A stretch of 64,000 nt of DNA from Aquilaria yunnanensis (Eukaryota > Streptophyta > Magnoliopsida > Malvales > Thymelaeaceae): assembly GCA_039654915.1 (NCBI GenBank), contig CM077594.1:49119001-49183000 (forward strand), read 5' to 3'. Positions 45,401 through 56,644 of this stretch are shown one piece after another. The position numbers were made by a program, and so were the translations under genes. Positions within the stretch are counted from its first letter, which is position 1. The number at the start of each line of letters is the position of its first letter. Below the pieces are notes generated by a model. The model saw only the letters and a program-made list of their open reading frames with translations. It did not search any database and was not told the DNA's origin.

Positions 45401-46912
45401 CGGCCTTCCTTCATGGACAAATGAGTACAAGTTTTTCTCTCCATCATGTGTGACTTTCTTATCAAATTGCCACGGCCTTCCAAGCAAAATATGGCAAGCA
45501 TGCATAGGAACAACATCACAAAGAATTTCATCATGGTAAGTACCAATTTTGAATTTAACCGAAACTTGCTTTACCACTTTTACCTCCCCGGCATCATTCA
45601 ACCATTGAAGCCTATATGGTTGTGGGTGCTTTTGAGTTGGAAGTTTCAACTTCTCCACCATGGTTGAACTTGCTACATTGGTGCAACTTCCTCCATCAAC
45701 AATGAGGCTGCACACTTGATCTTTGATTTGGCATCTAGTGTGGAATATGCACTCCTTTTGATTGGCCTCCTCCTTGGCTTGTACACTTAGAGCTCTCCTA
45801 GCAACAAAAGCAAAGTCACCTTCCTCGGGCTCAAGTGTATTTTGCTCATCATCCTCCAAAGGTGGTGTATCCTCCACGGCATCCTCCTCCTCGGATGTGA
45901 TCTCACCATCATCTTTGAGAATCATCACCTTTTTGTTAGGACAATCTCTCATGTAGTGCCCCTTGCCTCTACCCTTGAAGCATTCAATCTCCCTTGACTT
46001 GGGCACATCTTTGGGTGGCACCTTGGGTTTGTCTTGTTGAGGCCGAGACATGCCGCCCTTGGTAGCCTCCACTCTTGGCTTTGGTGCCTCATTGCTCCAT
46101 GTTCCCCTCCATGTGGAACTTCCTCCTTGAGCCATCTTGGATGCCTTAGACCTCTTGATGATTCTTTCGGCCTTAGTGGCATGGTGAAGCAAATCCTCCA
46201 TGTTGACATATGGCACCATCTCTACTTTGTTGGCAATTTCATGGTTAAGGCCGTTGATGAATCTAGCAATGGTAGCCTCCTCATCCTCAATGATATTGGC
46301 TCGGCTTAGTGTCATCTCCAAGTCCTTATGATAGTCCTCCACACTCCTTTGGCCTTGCACAAGCCTTTGAAGTTTGAGGTGTTGATCTCTATAGTAGTAA
46401 CTTGGAACAAATCTCTTTCTCATCATGGCTTTAAGAGCTCTCCATGTATTGATGGGTTCCTCCTCATTCCTCCTCCTAGAAGTGACAACCTGGTTCCACC
46501 ATACAAGAGCATAATCAGTGAATTCAATAGTAGCCACTTTAACTTTCTTTTCCTCAGAATAGTGATGGCACTCAAACACCATCTCAATCTTTTGCTCCCA
46601 CTCCCAATATGCATCTGGATCACTCCTCCCTTGGAAAGGTGGAATGGTAAGCTTGATGGAGCTTAGATTGTTGTCCTCCCTTGGCTCCCCCCTCCTTGGA
46701 AGCCCATGGTCATGCCAATGCCCTTCTTCCTCCTCGGGCTCTTCTCTCCTTGGACCTCTCCTTGGTTGCAAGATGGGATTTGGTCTCCTTGGCAACCTCA
46801 AATCAATGTCCTCAATCCTCCCAACAAGTCTATTGAGAGTTTCTTGAAGCTCTCTCATGGTTGGCTCATCATTGTTCCTCACCTCCATCCTCCTATCCTC
46901 TTGGCCCTCCAT
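42146..46912 (-). CDS. E2 unit 1 Gag-Pol polyprotein (intact, 1,588 aa)
   Basis: Single open frame from the ATG at 46912. Gag core is at residues about 90-260. A defective knuckle follows: Cys311, Gly314, His319, Cys324, with Gly where the second Cys of CCHC is expected. Protease: IVDGGS with Asp406. RT about 690-870 with FDDILVYS (Asp810, Asp811). RNase H: Asp957, Glu994, Asp1019, Asp1062. Integrase: zinc region with His1138, His1145, Cys1172 and Cys1175; catalytic Asp1207, Asp1268, Glu1304 (D-X35-E). The final 95 residues are encoded by the 3' LTR and hold [13 protein letters not shown] before integrase defines Ty3/gypsy. No classical chromodomain is visible. Six residues differ from unit 2. 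It probably supplies enzymes for family B as well. Confidence 0.95.
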   Translation of the reverse strand: MEGQEDRRMEVRNNDEPTMRELQETLNRLVGRIEDIDLRLPRRPNPILQPRRGPRREEPEEEEGHWHDHGLPRRGEPREDNNLSSIKLTIPPFQGRSDPDAYWEWEQKIEMVFECHHYSEEKKVKVATIEFTDYALVWWNQVVTSRRRNEEEPINTWRALKAMMRKRFVPSYYYRDQHLKLQRLVQGQRSVEDYHKDLEMTLSRANIIEDEEATIARFINGLNHEIANKVEMVPYVNMEDLLHHATKAERIIKRSKASKMAQGGSSTWRGTWSNEAPKPRVEATKGGMSRPQQDKPKVPPKDVPKSREIECFKGRGKGHYMRDCPNKKVMILKDDGEITSEEEDAVEDTPPLEDDEQNTLEPEEGDFAFVARRALSVQAKEEANQKECIFHTRCQIKDQVCSLIVDGGSCTNVASSTMVEKLKLPTQKHPQPYRLQWLNDAGEVKVVKQVSVKFKIGTYHDEILCDVVPMHACHILLGRPWQFDKKVTHDGEKNLYSFVHEGRPVTLSPLSPQQVLEDQRKLQSKVERKINEGKVEGKSEEGKAERQNERSSEMSDLEGKKSGEFPREKNERKLSGKKECYIAKMSDVRKAIQAQRPVLLLIYKESLLVVNDLTHLPSVVVSLLQDFEDVFPEDPKGLPPIRGIEHQIDLVPGTPIPNRPAYRTNPEETKEIEKQVKELLDKGLVRESLSPCAVPVLLVPKEDGSWRMCMDCRPVNKITVKYRHPIPRLDDMLDELHGSTLFSKIDLKSGYHQIRMREGDEWKTAFKTKFGLYEWLVMPFGLTNAPSTFMRLMNHVLRDFIGKFVVVYFDDILVYSKNLEEHVGHLTQVLSTLRGQKLYANLKKCSFCVDKVVFVGFVVSSHGIEVDQEKVRAIQEWPTPTSITEVRSFHGLASFYRRFVRNFSTIAAPLTEVIKKNVGFKWGKAQEDAFGSLKEKLCHAPLLALPNFANTFEVECDASGIGIGAVLMQGGRPIAYFSEKLNGASLNYPTYDKELYALVRALETWQHYLWPREFVIHTDHQALKFLSGQGKLNRRHAKWVEFIESFPYVIKYKQGKDNIVADALSRRYALLSALDAKVLGFEHLKDLYASDDDFGEVYSKCSKFAFEKFYQVNGFLFKENRLCIPKTSLRELLTKEAHCGGLMGHFGQAKTLHILKEHYHWPNMVRDVKKVCEQCIACRKAKSTHTSHGLYTPLPTPSHPWVDISMDFIVGLPRTKGNCDSIFVVVDRFSKMAHFIPCNKTDDAIHVAELFFKEIVRLHGVPRTIVSDRDTKFLSHFWRTLWGKLGTKLLFSTSCHPQTDGQTEVTNRTLGSMLRAIIGKNLKAWEDCLPHVEFAYNRSMHSTTNLSPFEIVYGFNPLTPLDLLPLPTHEVSSLDGSKKAESIKRLHEKVKQQIELKNQQVAKKGNQGRRRVVFEPGDWVWLHMRKERFPAARRTKLHPRGDGPFQVIKKINDNAYMLDLPGEYNVSATFNVSDLSLFEHADSLTNPSKEGGVDMIKEGTHGEGKDPLKVSSGPMTRKKAKELSSALQGFVSSFFMENGHGTSQGAAGTFKTPYGDDGYAWYSVLECLDKPQNKDTKDTTQSAPFEPP
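42436..42448 (-). promoter_or_regulatory. E2 unit 1 polypurine tract
   Basis: CTCCCCCCTCCTT on the plus strand, one base from LTR 1. It lies inside the polyprotein frame, which continues into the LTR. Confidence 0.9.
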
Positions 46913-47807
46913 ACTCCTGGAAATAACAAAGATCCTCACAAACACTCACCTCACGTGTTTCACTCAAAGATGAACACTCAAACACTCAATTTGTTAGTGA
47001 GATATTGCTATTCAAAGAGTTCTCAAAAGTTCTAAGAAGACTATCCTCAAAGCACACAAGAAAACCTGAATTTTCGAAGAACTATTTTGACTCCAAAAGA
47101 GGTGGGCTAAACAAGCTTTAAAAGACTCTAGGAAGCCCTTGCAATTGATGATCACAAGAACCACAAAGAAAGCTTTTTGGCTTAAAACAATGGGATAGGT
47201 TTTCGGGCGCAAAAACTTCCAACAATTTCAAGAAAACTCCTTTTCCTTTGCAAGCTCTTTCTTTTGTTCTTTTCTTTTTCTTTCTTTGTTCTTTTCTCTT
47301 TTCTCCTTTTTTTTTTTTTTTTTTTTGCTTGCTGTTTGATACTAAAACAACTTTCTCCTTCAAGTTCCTTGCTGCCAAAGACAAAAAGTTAGAATTCTTT
47401 TCGGACAAAACAAGAAACTAGTGAAATTGGCACAATTTGAAGCAACTTTGGTTGTACCGAAACTTCCTGAATTTGGATCCTTCTTTTTTTTTTTGGTGTT
47501 TTCTTGACTCTAGGATGCTGGAAACAATGAAAACAAGAGAGATTAATATGGCTGGACACGAAACAGAAAGATAAGAATTGAACAAGAAGAAACGAATTGA
47601 AACCGAGAAAACTAGACAACACGGATTGACTTCTTTTTGTTGTTTTTGTGATTTTCGGACTTGAACAAGGATGGAATAAAAAGAACAGACCTGAAACAAG
47701 AAGAAAATAGATTAAAACAAAGAATTAAAGCATGAAATTACTAGACAGAATTGAAAGAAAAATGAAGGGAGACAAGAACACAAGATATGTCCTTCAATGG
47801 AACTTGT
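46913..47807 (-). other. E2 unit 1 leader
   Basis: About 895 bp between PBS and gag start. It holds a pyrimidine-rich run on the plus strand near 47260-47332 with a longer T tract than the one in unit 2. No conserved ORF. Confidence 0.75.
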
Positions 47808-47820
47808 GGCTCTGATACCA
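47808..47820 (-). promoter_or_regulatory. E2 unit 1 primer-binding site (tRNA-iMet)
   Basis: GGCTCTGATACCA on the plus strand, two bases from LTR 2. Confidence 0.92.
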
Positions 47821-47822
47821 AC

Positions 47823-48809
47823 TGATGCGAACCCCGATGGTATAACGACCATGAAACTCGTCCAAGATGTTTTTCAAGCTCCACAAGACATCAAAGAGAC
47901 TGGGTTTGAAGACCCCCACCCCTAATCAACCTGTGATTAGAAACGAGAAGTATAGAACTCCAAGAACACAAGCACACTTGTGCACCAAGGCAGTCCGCCA
48001 AGAACCAAAGAGAAAACCTCTCCAAAGAGCAATATTATTTCGAAATTTTTCTGTCTATTTACATCCAGAATATGTGCCTTTATATAGGCCTAAACTAGGG
48101 TTAAAAGCTAGGCAAAATTCGCAGCCTAAATCCCTTAGGAATCCTAGATACAAAGACATAGGAAATCCTAGTCAAATTAGGACTCTAATTCCTAGTTTGA
48201 ACAAGTTTAATAAATGCAGCGTATTCCACTTGCCCAAAGCGATTTAAAACTATTCCATAGCCTAAATAACTTCCTAAATAATGTATCTAAATAGGATTTG
48301 AACGAGAATAAAATATAAATACAAGATTAAACCCGAAAACTCCCAAATAGCCTTTTTGGGTGCATTTTGGGCACTTTAAGGTTCTCTCTTGTATCTTCAG
48401 CTCCAAGCTTGAATCTTTGAGTTCCAATGGCATGAATCTTCATATTAGATGTGGTAATGAAGGTCTGGAAAGTTAGAGCTCAAAAATCCAGCTTGTGGAC
48501 ACAAAATGCATCAAGAACACTTAAGGTGGCTCAAATGGTGCACTTTGAGTGGTGTCCTTGGTGTCCTTGTTTTGTGGCTTGTCTAAGCACTCCAAAACTG
48601 AGTACCAAGCATATCCATCATCTCCATATGGTGTCTTGAAAGTTCCAGCAGCTCCTTGTGAAGTTCCATGTCCATTCTCCATGAAGAAACTTGAAACAAA
48701 GCCTTGTAGTGCACTTGAGAGCTCCTTAGCTTTCTTCCTTGTCATAGGTCCACTAGAAACCTTCAATGGGTCCTTGCCTTCTCCATGTGTGCCTTCCTTG
48801 ATCATATCA
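47823..48809 (-). repeat. E2 LTR 2 (shared middle LTR)
   Basis: Serves as 5' LTR of unit 1 and 3' LTR of unit 2. It runs from TGATGCGAACCCC to TTGATCATATCA. TATATAAA in element sense lies at 48079-48086. Confidence 0.94.
48079..48086 (-). promoter_or_regulatory. TATA box in E2 LTR 2
   Basis: TTTATATA on the plus strand. It is the likely promoter for unit 1. Confidence 0.7.
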
Positions 48810-51800
48810 ACTCCCCCCTCCTTAGAAGGATTCGTCCACGAATCTGCATGTTCAAACAAAGATAAATCAGAAACATTAAAAGTAGCACTCACATTGTACT
48901 CACCCGGCAAGTCTAGCATGTATGCATTGTCATTGATCTTTTTAATGACTTGGAGTGGACCATCTCCTCTTGGATGAAGCTTAGTCCTCCTTGCAGCTGG
49001 AAATCTTTCTTTTCTCATGTGTAACCAAACCCAATCTCCAGGCTCAAACACAACTCTCCTTCGGCCTTGATTGGCTTTTTTAGCAACTTGTTGATTTTTG
49101 AGTTCAATTTGTTGCTTAACCTTCTCATGCAACCTCTTGATGCTCTCGGCCTTCTTACTACCATCCAAACTAGATACCTCATGAGTAGGTAATGGTAAAA
49201 GATCCAATGGAGTTAAAGGATTAAAACCATAAACAATCTCAAAAGGTGACAAATTAGTAGTAGAATGCATGGACCTATTATAAGCAAATTCTACATGAGG
49301 CAAACAATCTTCCCAAGCTTTCAAATTTTTACCAATGATAGCTCTAAGCATGGAACCTAAAGTCCTATTAGTTACCTCAGTTTGCCCATCAGTTTGTGGG
49401 TGACAGGATGTAGAAAACAAAAGCTTAGTTCCTAACTTACCCCACAAAGTCCTCCAAAAGTGGCTTAGAAACTTAGTATCTCTATCCGAAACTATTGTTC
49501 TAGGAACACCATGAAGTCTAACAATTTCTTTGAAAAACAATTCAGCCACATGAATAGCATCATCAGTTTTATTGCATGGAATAAAATGAGCCATCTTAGA
49601 AAACCTATCAACTACAACAAAGATAGAGTCACAGTTTCCTTTAGTCCTAGGCAATCCAACAATGAAGTCCATAGAAATATCTACCCATGGATGACTAGGT
49701 GTAGGAAGTGGTGTGTATAACCCATGTGAAGTGTGAGTGGATTTTGCCTTCCTACATGCAATGCATTGCTCACATACCTTTTTCACATCTCTTACCATGT
49801 TCGGCCAATGGTAATGTTCCTTCAAAATATGCAAAGTCTTGGCTTGTCCAAAGTGACCCATAAGTCCTCCACAATGAGCTTCCTTTGTGAGCAATTCCCT
49901 CAAAGATGTCTTTGGTATGCACAACCTGTTTTCTTTGAAAAGAAAACCATTAACTTGGTAGAACTTCTCAAAAGCAAACTTAGAACACTTAGAATAAACC
50001 TCACCGAAATCATCATCACTAGCATATAAATCCTTCAAGTGTTCAAAACCCAAGACTTTTGCATCTAAAGTCGAAAGTAAAGCATACCTTCTTGAAAGTG
50101 CATCCGCCACTATATTATCCTTACCTTGCTTGTATTTGATAACATATGGGAATGACTCAATAAACTCTACCCATTTAGCATGCCTTCTATTCAACTTACC
50201 TTGCCCACTAAGAAACTTAAGGGCTTGGTGATCAGTGTGAATCACAAACTCTCTTGGCCACAAATAATGTTGCCAAGTCTCCAAAGCTCTTACCAAAGCA
50301 TAGAGCTCCTTGTCATATGTGGGATAGTTCAAGCTAGCACCATTCAACTTCTCACTAAAGTATGCAATGGGGCGGCCTCCTTGCATCAATACAGCTCCAA
50401 TGCCTATACCTGAAGCATCACACTCAACTTCAAAAGTATTAGCAAAGTTAGGCAAAGCTAAAAGTGGTGCATGGCATAACTTTTCCTTTAATGACCCGAA
50501 AGCATCTTCTTGAGCTTTTCCCCACTTAAATCCCACATTCTTCTTTATAACTTCAGTTAGAGGTGCAGCAATGGTAGAAAAATTTCTAACAAACCTCCTA
50601 TAGAAGCTAGCTAACCCATGGAAAGATCTCACCTCAGTGATGGATGTTGGCGTCGGCCATTCTTGTATGGCTCTCACCTTCTCTTGATCTACCTCAATTC
50701 CATGTGAACTCACGACAAATCCAACGAAAACAACTTTGTCAACACAAAAAGAGCACTTCTTTAAGTTAGCATACAACTTTTGTCCTCTTAAAGTGCTTAG
50801 TACTTGTGTGAGGTGTCCAACATGCTCTTCTAAGTTCTTGCTATATACTAGGATATCATCAAAGTACACAACAACAAACTTTCCAATGAAGTCACGCAAG
50901 ACATGATTCATAAGTCTCATGAAAGTACTAGGAGCATTAGTTAGTCCAAAAGGCATAACTAACCATTCGTAAAGTCCAAACTTTGTTTTGAAAGCAGTTT
51001 TCCATTCATCCCCTTCCCTCATCCTAATTTGATGGTACCCACTTTTTAAATCAATCTTTGAAAACAAAGTAGAACCATGCAACTCATCAAGCATATCATC
51101 AAGTCTAGGAATAGGGTGTCTATACTTTACAGTGATCTTGTTGACAGGCCTACAATCCATGCACATGCGCCATGAACCATCCTCCTTTGGCACCAAAAGT
51201 ACAGGTACGGCACAAGGACTCAAACTTTCCCTCACAAGGCCTTTGTCCAACAACTCCTTTACTTGCTTCTCAATCTCCTTAGTCTCCTCGGGATTGGTTC
51301 TATAAGCTGGCCGATTTGGAATTGGTGTTCCCGGGACTAGGTCTATTTGATGCTCAATGCCTCTAATTGGAGGCAAACCTTTCGGATCTTCAGGGAAAAC
51401 ATCTTCAAAGTCCTGCAACAAAGACACAACAACACTAGGAAGATGTGTTAGATCATTGACAACAAGTAAAGATTCTTTGTAAATTAAAAGAAGCACTGGT
51501 CTTTGTGCTTGAATGGCTTTCCTCACATCACTCATTTTAGCAATATAGCACTCTTTTTTGCCACTCAACTTCCTCTCATTCTTTTCTCTCGGGAACTCTC
51601 CACTCTTCTTCCCCTCAAGGTCACTCATCTCACTTGATCTCTCATTTTGTCTCTCGGCTTTCCCCTCTTCACTCTTGCCCTCAACTTTCCCCTCATTTAT
51701 TTTTCTCTCAACCTTACTTTGAAGTTTCCTTTGATCCTCCAAAACTTGTTGTGGTGAAAGTGGACTAAGTGTGACCGGCCTTCCTTCATGGACAAATGAG

Positions 51801-53287
51801 TACAAGTTTTTCTCTCCATCATGTGTGACTTTCTTATCAAATTGCCACGGCCTTCCAAGCAAAATATGGCAAGCATGCATAGGAACAACATCACAAAGAA
51901 TTTCATCATGGTAAGTACCAATTTTGAATTTAACCGAAACTTGCTTTACCACTTTTACCTCCCCGGCATCATTCAACCATTGAAGCCTATATGGTTGTGG
52001 GTGCTTTTGAGTTGGAAGTTTCAACTTCTCCACCATGGTTGAACTTGCTACATTGGTGCAACTTCCTCCATCAACAATGAGGCTGCACACTTGATCTTTG
52101 ATTCGGCATCTAGTGTGGAATATGCACTCCTTTTGATTGGCCTCCTCCTTGGCTTGTACACTTAGAGCTCTCCTAGCAACAAAAGCAAAGTCACCTTCCT
52201 CGGGCTCAAGTGTATTTTGCTCATCATCCTCCAAAGGTGGTGTATCCTCCACGGCATCCTCCTCCTCGGATGTGATCTCACCATCATCTTTGAGAATCAT
52301 CACCTTTTTGTTAGGACAATCTCTCATGTAGTGCCCCTTGCCTCTACCCTTGAAGCATTCAATCTCCCTTGACTTGGGCACATCTTTGGGTGGCACCTTG
52401 GGTTTGTCTTGTTGAGGCCGAGACATGCCGCCCTTGGTAGCCTCCACTCTTGGCTTTGGTGCCTCATTGCTCCATGTTCCCCTCCATGTGGAACTTCCTC
52501 CTTGAGCCATCTTGGATGCCTTAGACCTCTTGATGATTCTTTCGGCCTTAGTGGCATGGTGAAGCAAATCCTCCATGTTGACATATGGCACCATCTCTAC
52601 TTTGTTGGCAATCTCATGGTTAAGGCCGTTGATGAATCTAGCAATGGTAGCCTCCTCATCCTCAATGATATTGGCTCGGCTTAGTGTCATCTCCAAGTCC
52701 TTATGATAGTCCTCCACACTCCTTTGGCCTTGCACAAGCCTTTGAAGTTTGAGGTGTTGATCTCTATAGTAGTAACTTGGAACAAATCTCTTTCTCATCA
52801 TGGCTTTAAGAGCTCTCCATGTATTGATGGGTTCCTCCTCATTCCTCCTCCTAGAAGTGACAACCTGGTTCCACCATACAAGAGCATAATCAGTGAATTC
52901 AATAGTAGCCACTTTAACTTTCTTTTCCTCAGAATAGTGATGGCACTCAAACACCATCTCAATCTTTTGCTCCCACTCCCAATATGCATCTGGATCACTC
53001 CTCCCTTGGAAAGGTGGAATGGTAAGCTTGATGGAGCTTAGATTGTTGTCCTCCCTTGGCTCCCCCCTCCTTGGAAGCCCATGGTCATGCCAATGCCCTT
53101 CTTCCTCCTCGGGCTCTTCTCTCCTTGGACCTTTCCTTGGTTGCAAGATGGGATTTGGTCTCCTTGGCAACCTCAAGTCAATGTCCTCAATCCTCCCAAC
53201 AAGTCTATTGAGAGTTTCTTGAAGCTCTCTCATGGTTGGCTCATCATTGTTCCTCACCTCCATCCTCCTATCCTCTTGGCCCTCCAT
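48521..53287 (-). CDS. E2 unit 2 Gag-Pol polyprotein (intact, 1,588 aa)
   Basis: Second intact copy, ATG at 53287, with the same domain order and catalytic residues as unit 1, including the Gly at the second knuckle position. Differences I can see (unit 1 to unit 2): Arg52Lys, Gln395Arg, Ala1073Thr, Gly1405Ala, Phe1445Leu and Leu1483Trp. Trp1483 agrees with E0, so Leu in unit 1 is derived; Ala1073 agrees with E0, so Thr here is derived. None touches a catalytic residue. The C-terminal 95 residues come from LTR 2. With two intact copies and near-identical LTRs this is a recently active family, although expression cannot be judged from sequence. Confidence 0.95.
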   Translation of the reverse strand: MEGQEDRRMEVRNNDEPTMRELQETLNRLVGRIEDIDLRLPRRPNPILQPRKGPRREEPEEEEGHWHDHGLPRRGEPREDNNLSSIKLTIPPFQGRSDPDAYWEWEQKIEMVFECHHYSEEKKVKVATIEFTDYALVWWNQVVTSRRRNEEEPINTWRALKAMMRKRFVPSYYYRDQHLKLQRLVQGQRSVEDYHKDLEMTLSRANIIEDEEATIARFINGLNHEIANKVEMVPYVNMEDLLHHATKAERIIKRSKASKMAQGGSSTWRGTWSNEAPKPRVEATKGGMSRPQQDKPKVPPKDVPKSREIECFKGRGKGHYMRDCPNKKVMILKDDGEITSEEEDAVEDTPPLEDDEQNTLEPEEGDFAFVARRALSVQAKEEANQKECIFHTRCRIKDQVCSLIVDGGSCTNVASSTMVEKLKLPTQKHPQPYRLQWLNDAGEVKVVKQVSVKFKIGTYHDEILCDVVPMHACHILLGRPWQFDKKVTHDGEKNLYSFVHEGRPVTLSPLSPQQVLEDQRKLQSKVERKINEGKVEGKSEEGKAERQNERSSEMSDLEGKKSGEFPREKNERKLSGKKECYIAKMSDVRKAIQAQRPVLLLIYKESLLVVNDLTHLPSVVVSLLQDFEDVFPEDPKGLPPIRGIEHQIDLVPGTPIPNRPAYRTNPEETKEIEKQVKELLDKGLVRESLSPCAVPVLLVPKEDGSWRMCMDCRPVNKITVKYRHPIPRLDDMLDELHGSTLFSKIDLKSGYHQIRMREGDEWKTAFKTKFGLYEWLVMPFGLTNAPSTFMRLMNHVLRDFIGKFVVVYFDDILVYSKNLEEHVGHLTQVLSTLRGQKLYANLKKCSFCVDKVVFVGFVVSSHGIEVDQEKVRAIQEWPTPTSITEVRSFHGLASFYRRFVRNFSTIAAPLTEVIKKNVGFKWGKAQEDAFGSLKEKLCHAPLLALPNFANTFEVECDASGIGIGAVLMQGGRPIAYFSEKLNGASLNYPTYDKELYALVRALETWQHYLWPREFVIHTDHQALKFLSGQGKLNRRHAKWVEFIESFPYVIKYKQGKDNIVADALSRRYALLSTLDAKVLGFEHLKDLYASDDDFGEVYSKCSKFAFEKFYQVNGFLFKENRLCIPKTSLRELLTKEAHCGGLMGHFGQAKTLHILKEHYHWPNMVRDVKKVCEQCIACRKAKSTHTSHGLYTPLPTPSHPWVDISMDFIVGLPRTKGNCDSIFVVVDRFSKMAHFIPCNKTDDAIHVAELFFKEIVRLHGVPRTIVSDRDTKFLSHFWRTLWGKLGTKLLFSTSCHPQTDGQTEVTNRTLGSMLRAIIGKNLKAWEDCLPHVEFAYNRSMHSTTNLSPFEIVYGFNPLTPLDLLPLPTHEVSSLDGSKKAESIKRLHEKVKQQIELKNQQVAKKANQGRRRVVFEPGDWVWLHMRKERFPAARRTKLHPRGDGPLQVIKKINDNAYMLDLPGEYNVSATFNVSDLSLFEHADSWTNPSKEGGVDMIKEGTHGEGKDPLKVSSGPMTRKKAKELSSALQGFVSSFFMENGHGTSQGAAGTFKTPYGDDGYAWYSVLECLDKPQNKDTKDTTQSAPFEPP
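48811..48823 (-). promoter_or_regulatory. E2 unit 2 polypurine tract
   Basis: CTCCCCCCTCCTT on the plus strand, next to LTR 2. Confidence 0.9.
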
Positions 53288-54177
53288 ACTCCTGGAAATA
53301 ACAAAGATCCTCACAAACACTCACCTCACGTGTTTCACTCAAAGATGAACACTCAAACACTCAATTTGTTAGTGAGATATTGCTATTCAAAGAGTTCTCA
53401 AAAGTTCTAAGAAGACTATCCTCAAAGCACACAAGAAAACCTGAATTTTCGAAGAACTATTTTGACTCCAAAAGAGGTGGGCTAAACAAGCTTTAAAAGA
53501 CTCTAGGAAGCCCTTGCAATTGATGATCACAAGAACCACAAAGAAAGCTTTTTGGCTTAAAACAATGGGATAGGTTTTCGGGCGCAAAAACTTCCAACAA
53601 TTTCGAGAAAACTCCTTTTCCTTTGCAAGCTCTTTCTTTTGTTCTTTTCTTTTTCTTTCTTTGTTCTTTTCTCTTTTCTCCTTTTTTTTTTTTTTTGCTT
53701 GCTGTTTGATACTAAAACAACTTTCTCCTTCAAGTTCCTTGCTGCCAAAGACAAAAAGTTAGAATTCTTTTCGGACAAAACAAGAAACTAGTGAAATTGG
53801 CACAATTTGAAGCAACTTTGGTTGTACCGAAACTTCCTGAATTTGGATCCTTCTTTTTTTTTTTGGTGTTTTCTTGACTCTAGGATGCTGGAAACAATGA
53901 AAACAAGAGAGATTAATATGGCTGGACACGAAACAGAAAGATAAGAATTGAACAAGAAGAAACGAATTGAAACCGAGAAAACTAGACAACACGGATTGAC
54001 TTCTTTTTGTTGTTTTTGTGATTTTCGGACTTGAACAAGGATGGAATAAAAAGAACAGACCTGAAACAAGAAGAAAATAGATTAAAACAGAGAATTAAAG
54101 CACGAAATTACTGGACAGAATTGAAAGAAAAACGAAGGGAGACAAGAACACAAGATATGTCCTTCAATGGAACTTGT
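53288..54177 (-). other. E2 unit 2 leader
   Basis: About 890 bp, the same as the unit 1 leader apart from a few substitutions and a shorter T tract near 53680-53697. No conserved ORF. Confidence 0.75.
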
Positions 54178-54190
54178 GGCTCTGATACCA
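54178..54190 (-). promoter_or_regulatory. E2 unit 2 primer-binding site (tRNA-iMet)
   Basis: GGCTCTGATACCA on the plus strand, two bases from LTR 3. Confidence 0.92.
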
Positions 54191-54192
54191 AC

Positions 54193-55179
54193 TGATGCGA
54201 ACCCCGATGGTATAACGACCATGAAACTCGTCCAAGATGTTTTTCAAGCTCCACAAGACATCAAAGAGACTGGGTTTGAAGACCCCCACCCCTAATCAAC
54301 CTGTGATTAGAAACGAGAAGTATAGAACTCCAAGAACACAAGCACACTTGTGCACCAAGGCAGTCCGCCAAGAACCAAAGAGAAAACCTCTCCAAAGAGC
54401 AATATTATTTCGAAATTTTTCTGTCTATTTACATCCAGAATATGTGCCTTTATATAGGCCTAAACTAGGGTTAAAAGCTAGGCAAAATTCGCAGCCTAAA
54501 TCCCTTAGGAATCCTAGATACAAAGACATAGGAAATCCTAGTCAAATTAGGACTCTAATTCCTAGTTTGAACAAGTTTAATAAATGCAGCGTATTCCACT
54601 TGCCCAAAGCGATTTAAAACTATTCCATAGCCTAAATAACTTCCTAAATAATGTATCTAAATAGGATTTGAACGAAAATAAAATATAAATACAAGATTAA
54701 ACCCGAAAACTCCCAAATAGCCTTTTTGGGTGCATTTTGGGCACTTTAAGGTTCTCTCTTGTATCTTCAGCTCCAAGCTTGAATCTTTGAGTTCCAATGG
54801 CATGAATCTTCATATTAGATGTGGTAATGAAGGTCTGGAAAGTTAGAGCTCAAAAATCCAGCTTGTGGACACAAAATGCATCAAGAACACTTAAGGTGGC
54901 TCAAATGGTGCACTTTGAGTGGTGTCCTTGGTGTCCTTGTTTTGTGGCTTGTCTAAGCACTCCAGAACTGAGTACCAAGCATATCCATCATCTCCATATG
55001 GTGTCTTGAAAGTTCCAGCAGCTCCTTCTGAAGTTCCATGTCCATTCTCCATGAAGAAACTTGAAACAAAGCCTTGTAGTGCACTTGAGAGCTCCTTAGC
55101 TTTCTTCCTTGTCATAGGTCCACTAGAAACCTTCAATGGGTCCTTGCCTTCTCCATGTGTGCCTTCCTTGATCATATCA
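54193..55179 (-). repeat. E2 LTR 3 (5' LTR of unit 2)
   Basis: Runs from TGATGCGAACCCC to TTGATCATATCA and is followed by the target duplication CACCT at 55180-55184. TATATAAA in element sense lies at 54449-54456. Confidence 0.94.
54449..54456 (-). promoter_or_regulatory. TATA box in E2 LTR 3
   Basis: TTTATATA on the plus strand. It is the likely promoter for unit 2. Confidence 0.7.
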
Positions 55180-55715
55180 CACCTGAGAAGACTAGTTTGG
55201 GTTTTTATGCCCAATCTTGTGATGTAACGTATCTTATTTTATTTTTCCTAATTATTTACATTATTTAGGAAGTTATTTAGGCTATGGAATAATTTTAAAT
55301 AGTTTTGGACAAGTGGCATACGCTGCATTCATTGAACTTGTTCAAACTAGGAATTAGAGTCCTAATTTGACTAGGATTTCCTATGTCTTTGTATCTAGGA
55401 TTCCTAAGGGATTTAGGCTGCGAATTTTGCCCAGCTTTTATAGTTTAGGCCTATATAAAGGCACATATTCTGGATGTAAACATACAAAAAAATTTTGAAA
55501 TAATATTGCTCTTTGGAGAGGTTTTCTCTTTGGTTCTTTGTGGACTGCCTTGGTGCACAAGTGTGCTTGTGTTCTTGGAGTTCTATACTTCTCGTTTCTA
55601 GTCACAGGTTGATTAGGGGTGGGGGTCTTCAAACCCAGTCTCTTTGATGTCTTGTGGAGCTTGAAAAACATCTTGGGCGCGTTTCATGGTCTTTATACCA
55701 TCAGGGTTCGCATCA
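55180..55715 (+). repeat. E1 5' LTR, right part
   Basis: Continues the LTR begun at 41055-41447 after the E2 insertion and ends GGGTTCGCATCA. TATATAAA is at 55452-55459. A 4-bp deletion near 55440 distinguishes it from the 3' LTR. Confidence 0.93.
55452..55459 (+). promoter_or_regulatory. TATA box of E1 5' LTR
   Basis: TATATAAA. The 3' LTR has TATATAGA at the same place, so the promoter upstream of the ORF is the better one. The U3 region is split by the 13.7-kb E2 insertion, which may affect expression. Confidence 0.65.
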
Positions 55716-55717
55716 GT

Positions 55718-55730
55718 TGGTATCAGAGCC
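55718..55730 (+). promoter_or_regulatory. E1 primer-binding site (tRNA-iMet)
   Basis: TGGTATCAGAGCC, two bases after the LTR end. Confidence 0.93.
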
Positions 55731-56644
55731 ACAAGTTCCATTGAAGGACATATCTTTGTGTTCTTGTTTCTCTTCGGTTTTCTTTCAATTCTGTTCAGTA
55801 AATTCGTATTTTAATTCTCTATTTTAATCCTTTTTCTTCTTGTTTCAGGTCTGTCCTTTTTGTTCCATCCTTGTTCAAATCCGAAAATCACAAAAACAAC
55901 AAAAAGAAGTCAATCCGTGTTGTCTAGTGTTCTCGGCTTCAATTCGTTTGTTCTTGTTCAGTTCTTATCTTTCTGTTTCGTGTCCAGCCCTATTAATCTC
56001 TCTTGTTTTCATTGTTTCCAGCATCCTAGAGTCAAGAAAACAACAAAAAAAGAAGGATCCAAGTTGACGAAGTTTCGGTATCAAAAGTTGTTTCAAAATT
56101 GTGCAAGTTTCAATAGTTTCTTGTTTTGGCCAAATTGAAAACTGACTTTTTGTCTTTGGCAGCAAGGAATTTCAAGGAGAACGTTTGTTTAGCATCAAAA
56201 CAGCAAGCAAAAAGAAAAAAAAAGGAAGAAAAGAGAAAAAGAACAAAGCAAAGGAAAGAAAAGAACAAAGACAGGAAAAGAAAAGTACAAAGGAAAGAGC
56301 TTGCTGAAAAGAAGGTTTTTTTTACAAAGTGTTGAAAGTTTTTCGTGCCCAAAAACCTATCCCATTGTTTTTAAGCCAAAAAGCTTTCTGTGTGGTTCCT
56401 GTGATCATCAATTGCAAGAGCTTCTTAGAGTCTTTTAAAGCTTGTTTAGCCCACCTCTTTTGGAGTCAAAATAGTTCTTCAAAAATTCAAGTTTTCTTGT
56501 GTGCTTTGAGGATAGTTTTCTTAGAACTTTTGAGAACTCTTTGAATAGCAATATCTCACTAACCAATTGAGTGTTTGAGTGTTCATCTTTTGAGTGAAAC
56601 ACGTGAGGTGAGTGGTTGTGAGGATCTTTGTTATTTTCAGGAGT
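55731..56644 (+). other. E1 leader
   Basis: About 910 bp between PBS and the gag ATG, with an A/G-rich run near 56210-56310. No conserved ORF. Confidence 0.75.

Larger units (their letters stand above)
41448..55179 (-). mobile_element. E2: tandem autonomous gypsy element (LTR-int-LTR-int-LTR), family A
   Basis: Three 987-bp LTRs (41448-42434, 47823-48809, 54193-55179) alternate with two internal regions of about 5.4 kb. A single target duplication CACCT flanks the whole block (41443-41447 and 55180-55184), so it arose from one insertion followed by LTR-LTR unequal recombination, or it is an assembly duplication. Both internal regions have PBS, PPT and an intact polyprotein ORF. By eye the three LTRs differ at only about five positions, so this is the youngest layer here. 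Confidence 0.94.
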
